Positions 28,195 to 36,420 of a DNA stretch of 36,853 bases are shown one piece after another. Both the position numbers and the translations under genes were made by a program. This DNA is from Chara braunii. Lineage: Eukaryota; Streptophyta; Charophyceae; Charales; Characeae. The stretch's first letter is position 1. The number at the start of each line of letters is the position of its first letter. The stretch lies in contig BFEA01000534.1 in NCBI GenBank assembly GCA_003427395.1, positions 764,008-800,860 on the forward strand. The letters are read 5' to 3'. The notes under the pieces were generated by a model. That model was not told the origin of the DNA and searched no databases. It worked only from the letters and a program-made list of their open reading frames with translations.

Positions 28195-28289
28195 TAACAA
28201 TAGTGAAAGCACATGTGGAACAGGAGGACCACGACAAGCGAAATTGTGACTAGAAGCAGCAATGGCAACCTTCCATAGAGATTGGCCAT
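28194..28289 (-). pseudogene. Truncated signal-peptide copy
   Basis: 31 codons: MANLYGRLPLLLLVTISLVV, then VLLFHMCFHYC and stop. It is the second copy of the hydrophobic N-terminus found at 28630, aligned base by base for about 80 nt, and ends right after the hydrophobic core. Confidence 0.4.
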
Positions 28290-28390
28290 CAACAACACGT
28301 ACGACAGGGCTGTGATTTTATGATGAAGGTGAAGGTCCATCGAACGGCGACGATGGAGAGCAGACGGTAGAGGACAGCATACGACACACT

Positions 28391-28630
28391 CTAATGGGTC
28401 GTACGCCCTTGCACTGCAAGCCGTGTCGTGGCCTGCGCGGTGGCTTCCGGAGTGGTCCACTGAAGACCTGCTCTTCGCCTGCCGTCCGTCCATGTTGACG
28501 TCCTTCTTCGCAGACCGCCGCTTATGTGTATGCACAGGCACCCTGCCGAGGATGCAGACGTGGAACACACAAGGACAAGCAAAAGGATGACCAGGAGCAG
28601 CAGCGGCAGCCTTCGAAAGACGTCCGCCAT
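28391..28630 (-). CDS. Possible secreted small protein with signal peptide
   Basis: The ATG at 28630 opens 79 codons. The first 26 residues are a model signal peptide: MADVFRR (basic), then LPLLLLVILLLVLVC (hydrophobic core), then STSA with a plausible cleavage site before SSAGC. The mature part is Arg/Thr-rich (RRRTSTW, EATAQATTR) without a known domain. A longer in-frame start exists at 28723, but the internal ATG gives the sensible signal peptide. Related starts at 28289 and 28194 suggest a tandem family. It may be a first exon. Confidence 0.35.
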   Translation of the reverse strand: MADVFRRLPLLLLVILLLVLVCSTSASSAGCLCIHISGGLRRRTSTWTDGRRRAGLQWTTPEATAQATTRLAVQGRTTH

Positions 28631-28899
28631 GAAAGGCAAGTGGGGAAGAGCAGTAGCTAGACGACGACGGTACACCTCCAACAAACGACGACGAAGAGGC
28701 CTGCAAACCGCAGACTGCAGCATGGGACAAACGCATTGTAACGTTTTTCGTCGCGGAATACAGTGGGCAATCGGAGCAAGGGGGGTTGGCTGAAGTATTC
28801 AAATTTGCCGACCGGTAGACCCCTTTCCGTTTGGCGGCACACACTGCGAGGGAGAACACTGGTTGTGTTGAGGACGTCGGCGGGGGCCGGCCGGCCACT

Positions 28900-29380
28900 G
28901 ATGGTTACCGCCGGCCACCTGGAAGCCGAACGTTGAAGACCCAAGATGTCTGTGCGCTGCCCGGTAGGAACTCCAATGGACCAGCCGACGAAAATTTATT
29001 GCCAATGACGGGTGCCCTCACCGCTCCGATTATCGCGGATCCTTGACCTCCAAGGGGCCTTGGGAGGTCCCTTGGGGAATGCCACCAAATGGATGTAGCC
29101 CGAGGACGCCCTGAGGATTCCCCAAGGAAATGTTTTCACTTTTTTTTTTTCGTTTTCATCCCCAAGGATAGGTGGAACGAAATTTTCCTCCGGGGATTTA
29201 CGCGCCCGAGGAGTGTCTAACGACCCCCTAAATCCGCGCTGCATGCCAAAGAAAACAAACCGATGGGGGCCTGCTTTTGGCTGGCATCGCCAGCCATTTC
29301 CGCCCGGTTCCTGATCCCCCGAAAAGATGCGTGGAGTGAACGTGTTTTTCAAGCATGGAAAGGCACTGATGATTTAACAT
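28900..29380. other. Stretch with CCTTGGGG/CCCCAAGG inverted words
   Basis: Several CCAAGGGG, CCTTGGG and CCCCAAGG words (29050-29170) and a GGCTGGC.(A/T)CGCCAGCC block near 29278-29296. The latter block also occurs in the TTAA-type elements further right. No gene recognised. Confidence 0.4.
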
Positions 29381-29398
29381 GAAATCACTAGCGCACCT

Positions 29399-29941
29399 GT
29401 GCCGCATTTAAATGTGTGGTCGGGTGCCAACGGCTGGCTGCAGGGTGTGTTGAGGTACCAGCCACTGGCAGTTGGCAGGTTTTCAAAAAATCTTCATTGT
29501 GAGATGGCTTTGGGGAGTGTCTGTGCTGAGGATTTCGGACGAATGAATCTGAAAACCAGATGGCATTACGAGGGACCAGGTGCTTTGTGCCATACTTACC
29601 CTCAAAAGCAAAGCCTGGGACTAAAAGCGCTCGTATGCCTATGGGGCGAAAGGCATGAAGCGAAAAATGTGCTGAAGAATCGATGCTCGGATGATTTTGA
29701 TTCTTACTCTTCATTTGCCCCTAGCCACAAGTCATCCTCGAATTTTGCCACGTACGTGGGTTTGGTCCCGCAAGGCCCGTTAGAACTCTCTTCAACCTGC
29801 GTATTGGCAGATCACCTGGTTTTGGGTCAAATGAATCCAAATATTGTGCAATGCCCTACCTTCTTCCCCGGAATACAACGTACGGTCATTATAGCTGTAT
29901 TTGAGGCATCTTGCACTCTAGACATAGCTATAACTTCATAA
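29399..29941 (+). CDS. Unassigned 180-codon frame, doubtful
   Basis: Begins near 29399 and runs to TAA at 29939-29941. The amino-acid composition is varied (WSGANGWLQG, DFGRMNLKTRW, CVLADHLVLG) with no internal repeat, but its end runs into an inverted repeat (29856-29975) and no motif is recognised. It is possibly a remnant inside a transposon. Confidence 0.2.
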   Translation: MPHLNVWSGANGWLQGVLRYQPLAVGRFSKNLHCEMALGSVCAEDFGRMNLKTRWHYEGPGALCHTYPQKQSLGLKALVCLWGERHEAKNVLKNRCSDDFDSYSSFAPSHKSSSNFATYVGLVPQGPLELSSTCVLADHLVLGQMNPNIVQCPTFFPGIQRTVIIAVFEASCTLDIAITS

Positions 29942-29975
29942 CGACCGTATGTTATATGCAGGGGAAGAAGGTAGC
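29856..29975. repeat. Long imperfect fold-back (about 45-50-bp arms)
   Basis: CTACCTTCTTCCCC at 29856-29869 pairs with GGGGAAGAAGGTAG at 29962-29975. Inward, ACGTACGGTCATTATAGCT (from about 29878) pairs with AGCTATAACTTCATAACG and ACCGTATGT with a few bulges. The loop is about 24 bases. It fits a small fold-back element or a hairpin RNA precursor. Confidence 0.75.
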
Positions 29976-30207
29976 CGCAAAGCCAGAGCCTCAGAACCAT
30001 TCAGCGGAGGGGGGACAGTGGTCCTAAGGCCTAAAAAAGGCAAGCCCATTTTTTTTTTATCTCATGCACTCGACACGAGATTGAGGGTTTCGCACATCGA
30101 TTCCTAAGCCGCTGCAAGCTCATAGCTGGAAACTTAGGGCCATGTATCATGGGTGGGTGCTGTTTCTTCTTCTTGCAAAACATCAACCATGTCGCAAAAT
30201 TGATAAA

Positions 30208-30208
<1 letters not shown>

Positions 30209-30238
<30 letters not shown>
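30209..30238 (+). repeat. (A)30 run
   Basis: Pure A run; could be the tail of an old retroposed copy, but the sequence before it is not recognised. Confidence 0.95.
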
Positions 30239-30240
<2 letters not shown>

Positions 30241-30498
30241 TCAGGTTTTCACCAACGCAGCCCAAACCTAGTCCAAGCGGGGCAGGGCCCAAGGGTGCTC
30301 CGCTTCTGCTAAAGGCGGCATGGACACAACACCGCTATGCTAAGAGTCACAATGGCTGGGGCACCTGTGGCGGCATGCTAGAGCAATGCATTGAGACCTC
30401 TTGAGTGGTATCGCTTGGTAGGACGATTTTCCGCTGAGGAATGGAAACATACAGAACATCCAGATTTTCACTTTTGCCAAGGAAGAGGAGGAGGCGGG

Positions 30499-30526
30499 TA
30501 CACATCTAGATGTGTATAAGAGACAG
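30499..30526. other. Truncated Nextera mate-pair junction adapter (misjoin marker)
   Basis: The last 28 bases of the 38-base junction adapter (TACACATCTAGATGTGTATA plus AGAGACAG), joined on the left to GGAGGAGGCGGG and on the right to a (GA)n run. Sequence on the two sides need not be adjacent in the genome. Confidence 0.96.
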
Positions 30527-30637
30527 GAGAGAGAGAGAGAGAGAGAGTGTTTGGGGTTTGGAGAAATGGGCAGATGGGTGGGTGAATGGATAATAACTTG
30601 CATTTGTCTTTGTCGGGCCTGGTGTTTCATTGATCAG

Positions 30638-30745
30638 GATGGGGCACCACCTCTAGGGTGGCAGGATACCATATGCTACCTAGTGCTTCCAATCACACTT
30701 ATTGTGTCTCAGTATATCTCCATGAAGATTGTTTCTCCTCCACAG
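30638..30745 (+). CDS. ALB3: ALB3 insertase exon b, displaced from gene order
   Basis: This 108-base exon (36 codons, phase 0 at both ends) encodes DGAPPLGWQDTICYLVLPIT, then LIVSQYISMKIVSPPQ. It matches the DG-PPLGW-DT-AYLVLP-LLI-SQY-SM-I--PPQ block of plant ALB3, a loop plus transmembrane helix. Acceptor TTGATCAG|GAT; donor CCACAG|GTGAGT. In the protein it must come directly before SDDPAQ (exon at 15805), yet it lies 14.7 kb downstream of that exon on the same strand. No second copy was found between 6044 and 15805. Either the assembly misplaced it (a truncated adapter lies at 30499) or it belongs to a second ALB3-like gene that continues past the window. Confidence 0.93.
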
Positions 30746-32935
30746 GTGAGTCATGGATGGGTGATCTCAAAGGCCCACCTTCTTTGCTCCGAAAAGGGTG
30801 TTTGAGCAATGCGTAATCATTTAAACACTGGCTTGGCTCCGTCATACCCAGCTTTTTCATTTTCTGGGCTATACTCTTTATGCGGCGAATGGCATTGTGT
30901 TTTTCTTTTGTGTTTTTCTTTCGACAGTCTCCATGGTTGCTGTGCCGTGTGTGAACAGTTCAGTTATAAATAGCTCTAGTTAGTGGTAGTGACGATAACC
31001 TGGCTCGCATCATAGAGGGTGGCACAGTTAGCAAACACAAATTATCTTAACATTCCTTACTGATTTGTATGTTTTGTAAATTTCTAATTTCATATGTTTT
31101 CTGAAGTCATTTATGATCTGTGATAGATAGACAGTAAGCGGTCGTCAAGCATAGTTGTTTCAACTTGTTTGTTATGAATTTGGTTGTTTGACGATTTTCA
31201 CTGCCACTCACACACAGACAATCTCATACACGCCCATACATGCATAAGACGAAGGGGAGAGGAGACAGAGTCCCAACTACACACAGATCAAAGTAGGCAG
31301 GGAAATACAACCATGCACAGATGGGGAGAGAGACACAGTATTTCTCACTCTCTGACAATACTCCCAACTTGAACCAATTATCGTTACAGAGTTTGTTTCA
31401 GTATCTCGCCACCCTCAGAATTCCACACTCTACTCTCTACCCTACACCCAGTTAGTAGCGCAACACTGAGATGGCCTCCCAGAGGCCAGCGCCAACCGCC
31501 CAGATGGGGAACAGGAGCTGCAATGGAGTCTTCAGTGCCGCTGAACAACTCTGACGAAGAAGCTGGCAGCTATGGCTGCCACACCACTGATGGAGCCTGA
31601 AACTCCCAAAAGAGAGAGGGGCGACAGTGGTCCACCCACAAACACTCAGTGAAGAACCTCTCAATAGCCCAGCCAACCGCAGATACCCTCAGGGGTAGAT
31701 GCTCAGAGGGTGCCCCAGCTATGGCAAGCTCCAGTAGGCTGGCTATGGCTGCCGTCCACGACGAGGGTCTCAGGGTATCGCCTGTAGACCATCGCCTCCA
31801 CCAAACTCGCTTGGCTCTGAACGCTGCGTCTCGAAAATGAAAAGCCAAAAGTCCCTAAACTACAGGCTCAGTCCTATTAATAGACTAGCGTACTCTAGCC
31901 CTAGACCTACTGGACCGGTACCGCATCAGTTTGGCCTGCTCGGCCTGGGCCTTACCCGGCTATACGGCGTCTAGACCGTCTCTACAGCACAAGGCCCAGA
32001 TGGGCCTGCTGTCCTAGTGATAGCCCGGGCCTGCTGAGGGCAGTAACGGCTGAGGGGAACTCGGGCCTGCTATTCTCTTGGAAATTGCAGATATGTCCCT
32101 CACGAATTTCCCTCAGGACTGAACTGGCGGTTAGTCCCTGACACAAACAAAATTACGAATCTGACCCTAAGACGCGACTATACAACCTCGCAGTCAGATC
32201 TTGACAGTAGAAATCAGCAAGCCATTGCATGTTCCTATGATCAACAGATTCTTTCCTTAAATGGCAGTTCGACCTGCCTGGATTTCCCGGATAAGTGAGA
32301 CTGGACATCCGACCTGGGCCGTCCAGCCCAGAAAAAGGGGAAAAAAAAAACCTTTGATTACTAAAATATATATGTTTTCTTATTTTCCGAATCTTCTGTT
32401 CAGAAAATATACAAGGAACAACTCGTGCACTCGAAGCCCTTGAAAACTACAGAAAAGACAGATTTGTGTTTGTTGAACTTTGTTCGTTTGCCAATCCAGC
32501 TCAGATCGAGAGGTGGGAACAGGTTACAGTTTGGTGTCAGGCTCCATGTCAGTGGTTGTGGTAAAGAATCATAAGAGCAATTGGGAATATAGGAACAAAG
32601 AAGTGCAATCCTGAGTGGTAGAGGGGGGCGGAAGGGCGGGGGTAGGGATGCGCAAGGGAGAAATCGTGAAAGTGGTAGGTTGGGAGGGAGTCGCATAAGG
32701 AATAAGGACCTGTATAGACCATCTGGAGAACCACATGGCTGACCACTGAAGGTGGCTGTCAGATGTCTAGCATCCAACCTCTACAACATCCTGGTCTTTT
32801 TCTGATAAGAAAACTGAAAAAAAAAGGTTAAAAAAGGGAAAAAAGAAGAAGCGGAGAATTAAGTATGCTCGTGGACTAGTTGCTTGTTAAGTCAACTCTT
32901 CTGAAACGGTTTTCAACTTTTCACCTTTGCAGTAA
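30746..32935. other. Stretch downstream of exon b, no further ALB3 exon seen
   Basis: Contains a CACACA-rich patch (about 31200-31320) and a GC-richer stretch (31440-32060) with repeated GGGCCTGCT words. Further on is a possible element end set GGATTTCCCGGAT/GACCTGGGCCGTCC near 32275-32330, followed by an A/T core. No exon matching ALB3 or another family recognised. Confidence 0.4.
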
Positions 32936-33215
32936 CAGATGCCGATCCAGGGCTCGATCCCTAGACCTTACCTCACCCGTGTACAGTATCAAGTCGACCC
33001 GTGTGTTTTGAACCCGTGACCTGTGTTTTGATAGTTGAATGTTGTCTGTCATCGGTCTGTGTAGGTGTCGGGTCTTGAACCGTAGGTCTGTCGAGTAGGG
33101 GTCAGAGCTGTGTAGAGGTCATAGCTGTTGCAACTCTGAAAGGTCAAGGTTGTAGCTGCTACAGTCCGGACGGGTCAAGGTCGTAGCTGCTACAGCTCTG
33201 ACAGGCCAAGTCCAC
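32936..33215 (-). repeat. Cluster of three tRNA-like B boxes, then a 3-copy minisatellite
   Basis: Reversed, GGGATCGAGCCCTGG (about 32950), CACGGGTTCAAAACAC (about 33003) and TACGGTTCAAGACCCG (about 33069) are good pol III B boxes spaced 55-65 bases. The + strand then carries about three 30-35-base units of TCAAGGT.GTAGCTGCTACAG (33119-33212). Confidence 0.55.
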
Positions 33216-33955
33216 AGACTTCCGGAAGGTCCGGAAGTGGCCTTTCGAGTGTGGCTCACGTTAGGCCAGAGGCAAGTGGGCAAGTGGGTAGTCCAACTTT
33301 GCCTAGTCAGCGGTACCCAGTCCCAGTCTCACTTTGTCCAGTCAGCAAGTACCATGTGGGACTGTGTGCACCATGGGCCGGTGGAAAAGGGGCAGACCAG
33401 CGACCAACAGAAGTATAAATCAAGAGGCAGCGTCCAGCCGTTCATTCATTTCTGCGTGAGCCATGCGGAAGCGCTGCCCAGGCGTCTTGTGCGAGGTGGT
33501 CTGCAGATGCCAGTTGAAGTGGGCCGAGGAAGAGATAGAGCAGCCATTGCTGCTTGTAGGGAGTGGTAGCTGGTGGCCATAGCTGCTATAGCTAGTGATA
33601 GGTGGTAGTGCGATACAGAGTGTGTGTGAGTGAGATATCCAGGGAGATCTAGTGTGGAGTGCAGGTGAACAGTTATGTGAATACAGTTTTGGTGGAGAGA
33701 GGTGTAGGCACTCAGTCGCCATAGCCAGTTTGAAGAGAGTCTGCATCTGAACTGTGTTTGCGGCCTTAATATCTCTGAGCTTTGTGTGGGCGGTGTTGAT
33801 TCGCCATCTGTTTGTATGCATGCGAAGTGAGATGAAAACGAGTCTGACGGCACTTCATTTGTTGTCTCTACAATGACCTGGGCTCTTTCTTATTAAGAAA
33901 ATAAAAAAAAGGGAAAAAGAAGAAGAAGAAAAAAAGGAATTGCGTGGAGCAGTCA
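33216..33955. other. Stretch without firm features
   Basis: A 110-codon + frame (33237-33569) and overlapping 133-135-codon minus frames (33420-33853) are open but have no recognised motif. The purine-rich end (33900-33940) precedes the TTAA-type repeat end at 33960. Confidence 0.35.
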
Positions 33956-33959
33956 CTTG

Positions 33960-34110
33960 TTAAACCGCCATTACTTCGCCCAGCTATCAATGCCGGGCCT
34001 CAAAACGCCATTTCATCCCCATCTGCCAGTGCAACAAAAAGGTTTTTTTTTGGATGGCGCAGCCAGTCATCGTGGTCCGGTAACCCCGACGCCCGAAAGC
34101 CGCTCTGCAT
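33960..34110 (+). repeat. Solo left end and body of TTAA-type element
   Basis: TTAA (33960-33963), then ACCGCCATTACTTCGCCCAG. Further in, TGGCGCAGCCAGTCAT.GTGGTCCGGTA..CCCGAC is homologous to the interior of the elements at 34932 and 35809. The right end is not found. Confidence 0.5.
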
Positions 34111-34230
34111 TTCGACGACAACGGGCCGCTGCCGATGTGTGGGCCAGATTCTGCTGCCCGTACATTTTTTAAAGTCAACCCTTCATTTTTTTGCTTCATG
34201 CGTTGCGCCTTGAGCTGGTGTTTTTTATAT

Positions 34231-34328
34231 TTTATGCCTTGGTAAGCATATCCCTCTGTGTATTGTTGCCTTTTTATATTTTAATAATTTTATGCCTTGG
34301 TGAGCGTATCCCTCTGTATTGTTGCCTT
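34231..34328 (+). repeat. Tandem duplication, about 57-bp period
   Basis: TTTATGCCTTGGT.AGC.TATCCCTCTGT..ATTGTTGCCTT occurs twice, separated by a TATATTTTAATAA linker. Confidence 0.9.
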
Positions 34329-34471
34329 CAGTGGTCCTCGTGAACTGTTATCTCTAGGTGCGGTGGGGTCGGTGCGCACCAATGGGACTGATATTTCTGG
34401 GTGGGGTGGCGTGGGTGCCGGAGTGCAGTGCTTCCCTTTGTACAAGTCGATGATGGCCTGGCATGAAACAC

Positions 34472-34508
34472 CTGATGAGTCGGTGTAACTCCGACGAAAC
34501 AGTTTGTT
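34472..34508 (+). ncRNA. Hammerhead ribozyme motif (type I-like, short helix III), copy 2
   Basis: Core CTGATGA (34472-34478), perfect 5-bp helix II GTCGG/CCGAC with loop TGTAACT (34479-34495), GAAA (34496-34499), then ACA-GTT-TGT as a 3-bp helix III and U17 (predicted cleavage after 34508). All conserved core bases are present, and helix II is better paired than in copy 1. The homologous block continues to about 34588 (CGTTTGTTGTCCTCTTCTCC, then GCAGCTCTG.TTGA.GATAT). Helix I pairing is not evident, so self-cleavage needs a test. Confidence 0.65.
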
Positions 34509-34927
34509 GCAGCCCTCCCCTCGTTTGTTGTCCTCTTCTCCCTCCCTCTCTGCCTATGGTTTACCCGGCAGCTCTGCTTGATGATATTTGTTCCGGGATT
34601 GCTAAACTTGTAGAAGGTTGATCTTTCAGCGTCACCCAGACCTTGGTAGGTAAAAAAAATGGCACGTCTAACTGAACAGATCATGAGTTCAAGTCCTGAT
34701 GGAAAAAGACTGATGAAATGACGGTATGGGCTTCCTGCTTTAGAATTAAAAAAACTTAAAAAAAGCAAAGCGGGGAAGGAAAAACATATTTCGACTCCTG
34801 AAAAGAATATAGCACATCTTTAGCCTTCTGATTCTGGTGGAGTCCGCTGCTTTCTTCGTCTGGTCCCACCACCATTGTTCCCAATATTTTTAGGTAGCCC
34901 CTATTTTTTTTTATGTTTTTTTTTTCT

Positions 34928-35134
34928 TTAACCACCAGTACTTTCCAAGCCTCTTTTTCCTAATTCCGGCTTCTGCTGTGTGCTGAGTTTTGTCGAACTG
35001 TTGCGGGTGCAAATTTTAAAAGAAAAGGGCTGGTGCTGCCAGCCATTATGTTTTGGTATCCCTAGCCCCGACAGTCGCAGCTCATACATGTCCGCCTGGG
35101 TACTAAACAGCTGCGGAAGATGCTGGTGGTTTAA
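34928..35134 (+). mobile_element. TTAA-flanked inverted-repeat element (piggyBac-like MITE), 199 bp
   Basis: TTAA at 34928-34931 and 35131-35134 flank 34932-35130. The left end CCACCAGTACTTTCC and right end GGAAGATGCTGGTGGT are inverted repeats with a few mismatches. The interior GGCTGGTGCTGCCAGCCATT matches, in opposite orientation, the interior of the 35809 element. TTAA target duplication with a short terminal repeat is typical of piggyBac-type DNA transposons. No coding. Confidence 0.65.
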
Positions 35135-35187
35135 AGGGGTAGCCCCTGACGCCATTATATTCACCTGAGTCCATAAGGTCTGAACTC

Positions 35188-35265
35188 TGAAGTACAATGA
35201 ACTCACGACCTGTTTACTAACAGGTACAGGTGTGTACCATTCGGTCACATGGGCCAGGTGATCGT
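35188..35265 (-). repeat. tRNA-like (SINE-type) sequence
   Basis: Minus strand: TGACCGAATGGTACACACC (A-box and D-arm-like), then ACCTGTTAGTAAACAGGT, which forms an anticodon-arm-like hairpin, then GTGAGTTCATTGTAC (weak B box). It is a decayed tRNA-derived repeat. Confidence 0.45.
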
Positions 35266-35284
35266 GCTCAGGAATGGAGCTTAT

Positions 35285-35437
35285 GATCTGTTTACACATG
35301 TCCTTCGTGACATCCGTTAAAATTGGAACGATACAGAGAAAGGAGATTAGCATGTAAGGATGACATCATGACACGCATAAATCGAGAAATGGTCCAAATA
35401 AAAAAAAAAAAAGAAAAAAAAAAGATCTGTTTACACA
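35285..35437 (+). pseudogene. U6 snRNA retrocopy with 14-bp TSD
   Basis: The stretch 35300-35399 is U6-like (GTCCTTCGTGACATCCG, AAAATTGGAACGATACAGAG, AAATCGAGAAATGGTCCAAA) with an AGGA-type insertion after ACAGAGA. The GGCCCCTGCGCA segment is lost and a small duplication lies around GATGACA. It is followed by an A-rich tail and bounded by a perfect 14-bp direct repeat GATCTGTTTACACA (35285-35298 and 35424-35437). This is the clearest evidence for LINE-mediated retroposition in the window. Confidence 0.92.
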
Positions 35438-35804
35438 CAGTTAGATGTGTGTGGTACTGTCTGCCATTCAGCCGCATTTATTGCAAAATTTGCGAAACAT
35501 GTGATCTGTTACATGAGGTAGGCCCTCTTTTTTTTTTTCGAGTTATTGTTGTCGATTGCCCCTCAAATTTGCTCATCCTCCTGTTATGTTGCAAGAGATG
35601 TTTGTTTAGAAGCCGACAGTGCATATTCTCAATATTATGACATCCATTATTTAAAACAAAATAATAATAATCTGGCTGGCTGGCTACTACTAAGGTACTT
35701 TAAAAGGCTGTCTGGTTTGACTTTTGTGTCGTGGCGGTTTGCACGGGGTGTAGACCATCCGTGTGGTGAATCCTGGTAGCCATTCTCATTTCAGGAAGAG
35801 GAGT

Positions 35805-36238
35805 TTAAACCACCAGTACTTGGCCCAGCTATCGGCCGCCGGTGATTCCCGTTAACGCGCCGGTAGTTGCGCGCTCCAGGGCACCGAACCACAATGGCTG
35901 GAAGCGCCAGCCAAAATGAAAACGGAACGGGTCCCCGCCGGCTCGGCAAAACTTGGCGCACAGGGGGTATGCCATTTCGCTCGCCGCTACTCAGGGAATC
36001 ACTTTTGCTTTTTTTCCCTCTGGCTACTAAGATGTTTCAGTTCACCAGGTTCTATCTTATCCGCCTATGGATTCAGCGGCAGTACAAGGGGTTACCCCAT
36101 TCGGGAATCTCCGGATCTATGCCTGTTTTCGACTCCCCGAAGCATTTCGTCGCTTACTACGCCCTTCTTCGTCTCTGAGTACCTCGGTATCCACTGTCGG
36201 CTCAGCATCAATAGTTGGGCCAAGTACTGGTGGTTTAA
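35805..36238 (+). mobile_element. TTAA-flanked inverted-repeat element (piggyBac-like MITE), 426 bp
   Basis: TTAA at 35805-35808 and 36235-36238 enclose 35809-36234. The first 19 bases ACCACCAGTACTTGGCCCA are exactly the reverse complement of the last 19, and similarity continues for about 26 bases. The interior contains GGCTGGAAGCGCCAGCCAAA, a family signature shared with the neighbours. The frames across it are not recognised as a transposase. It is non-autonomous. Confidence 0.85.
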
Positions 36239-36271
36239 CGATGCAAGTTTCAGGAAGGACAATTCTAGAAG

Positions 36272-36420
36272 TAGACCATCCGGTCCTTCGGGACATCCGT
36301 TTACAATTGGATCGATACAGAGAAGGAAGATTAGCATGGCCCCTGCACAAGGATGACACGCATAAATCGAGAAATGGTCCCAAAAAAATATTTAAAAAAA
36401 TTAAAGAAATAGACTATCCG
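36272..36420 (+). pseudogene. U6 snRNA retrocopy, nearly full length, with TSD
   Basis: The stretch 36283-36381 matches plant U6 from GTCCTTCGGGACATCCG through AGCATGGCCCCTGCACAAGG to AATCGAGAAATGGTCC, with GAAG inserted after ACAGAGAAG. An A-rich tail follows. The flanks TAGACCATCCG (36272-36282) and TAGACTATCCG (36410-36420) are a target duplication with one mismatch. No promoter or T-run terminator is visible. Confidence 0.9.

Noticed and set aside
30340-30630. Minus-strand frame containing CLLYTSRCV
   Set aside because: That peptide is a translation of the Nextera adapter remnant at 30499-30526.
33420-33853. Overlapping 133-135-codon minus frames
   Set aside because: Two different frames are open over the same stretch with no recognisable domain or splice context; cannot be supported as a gene.
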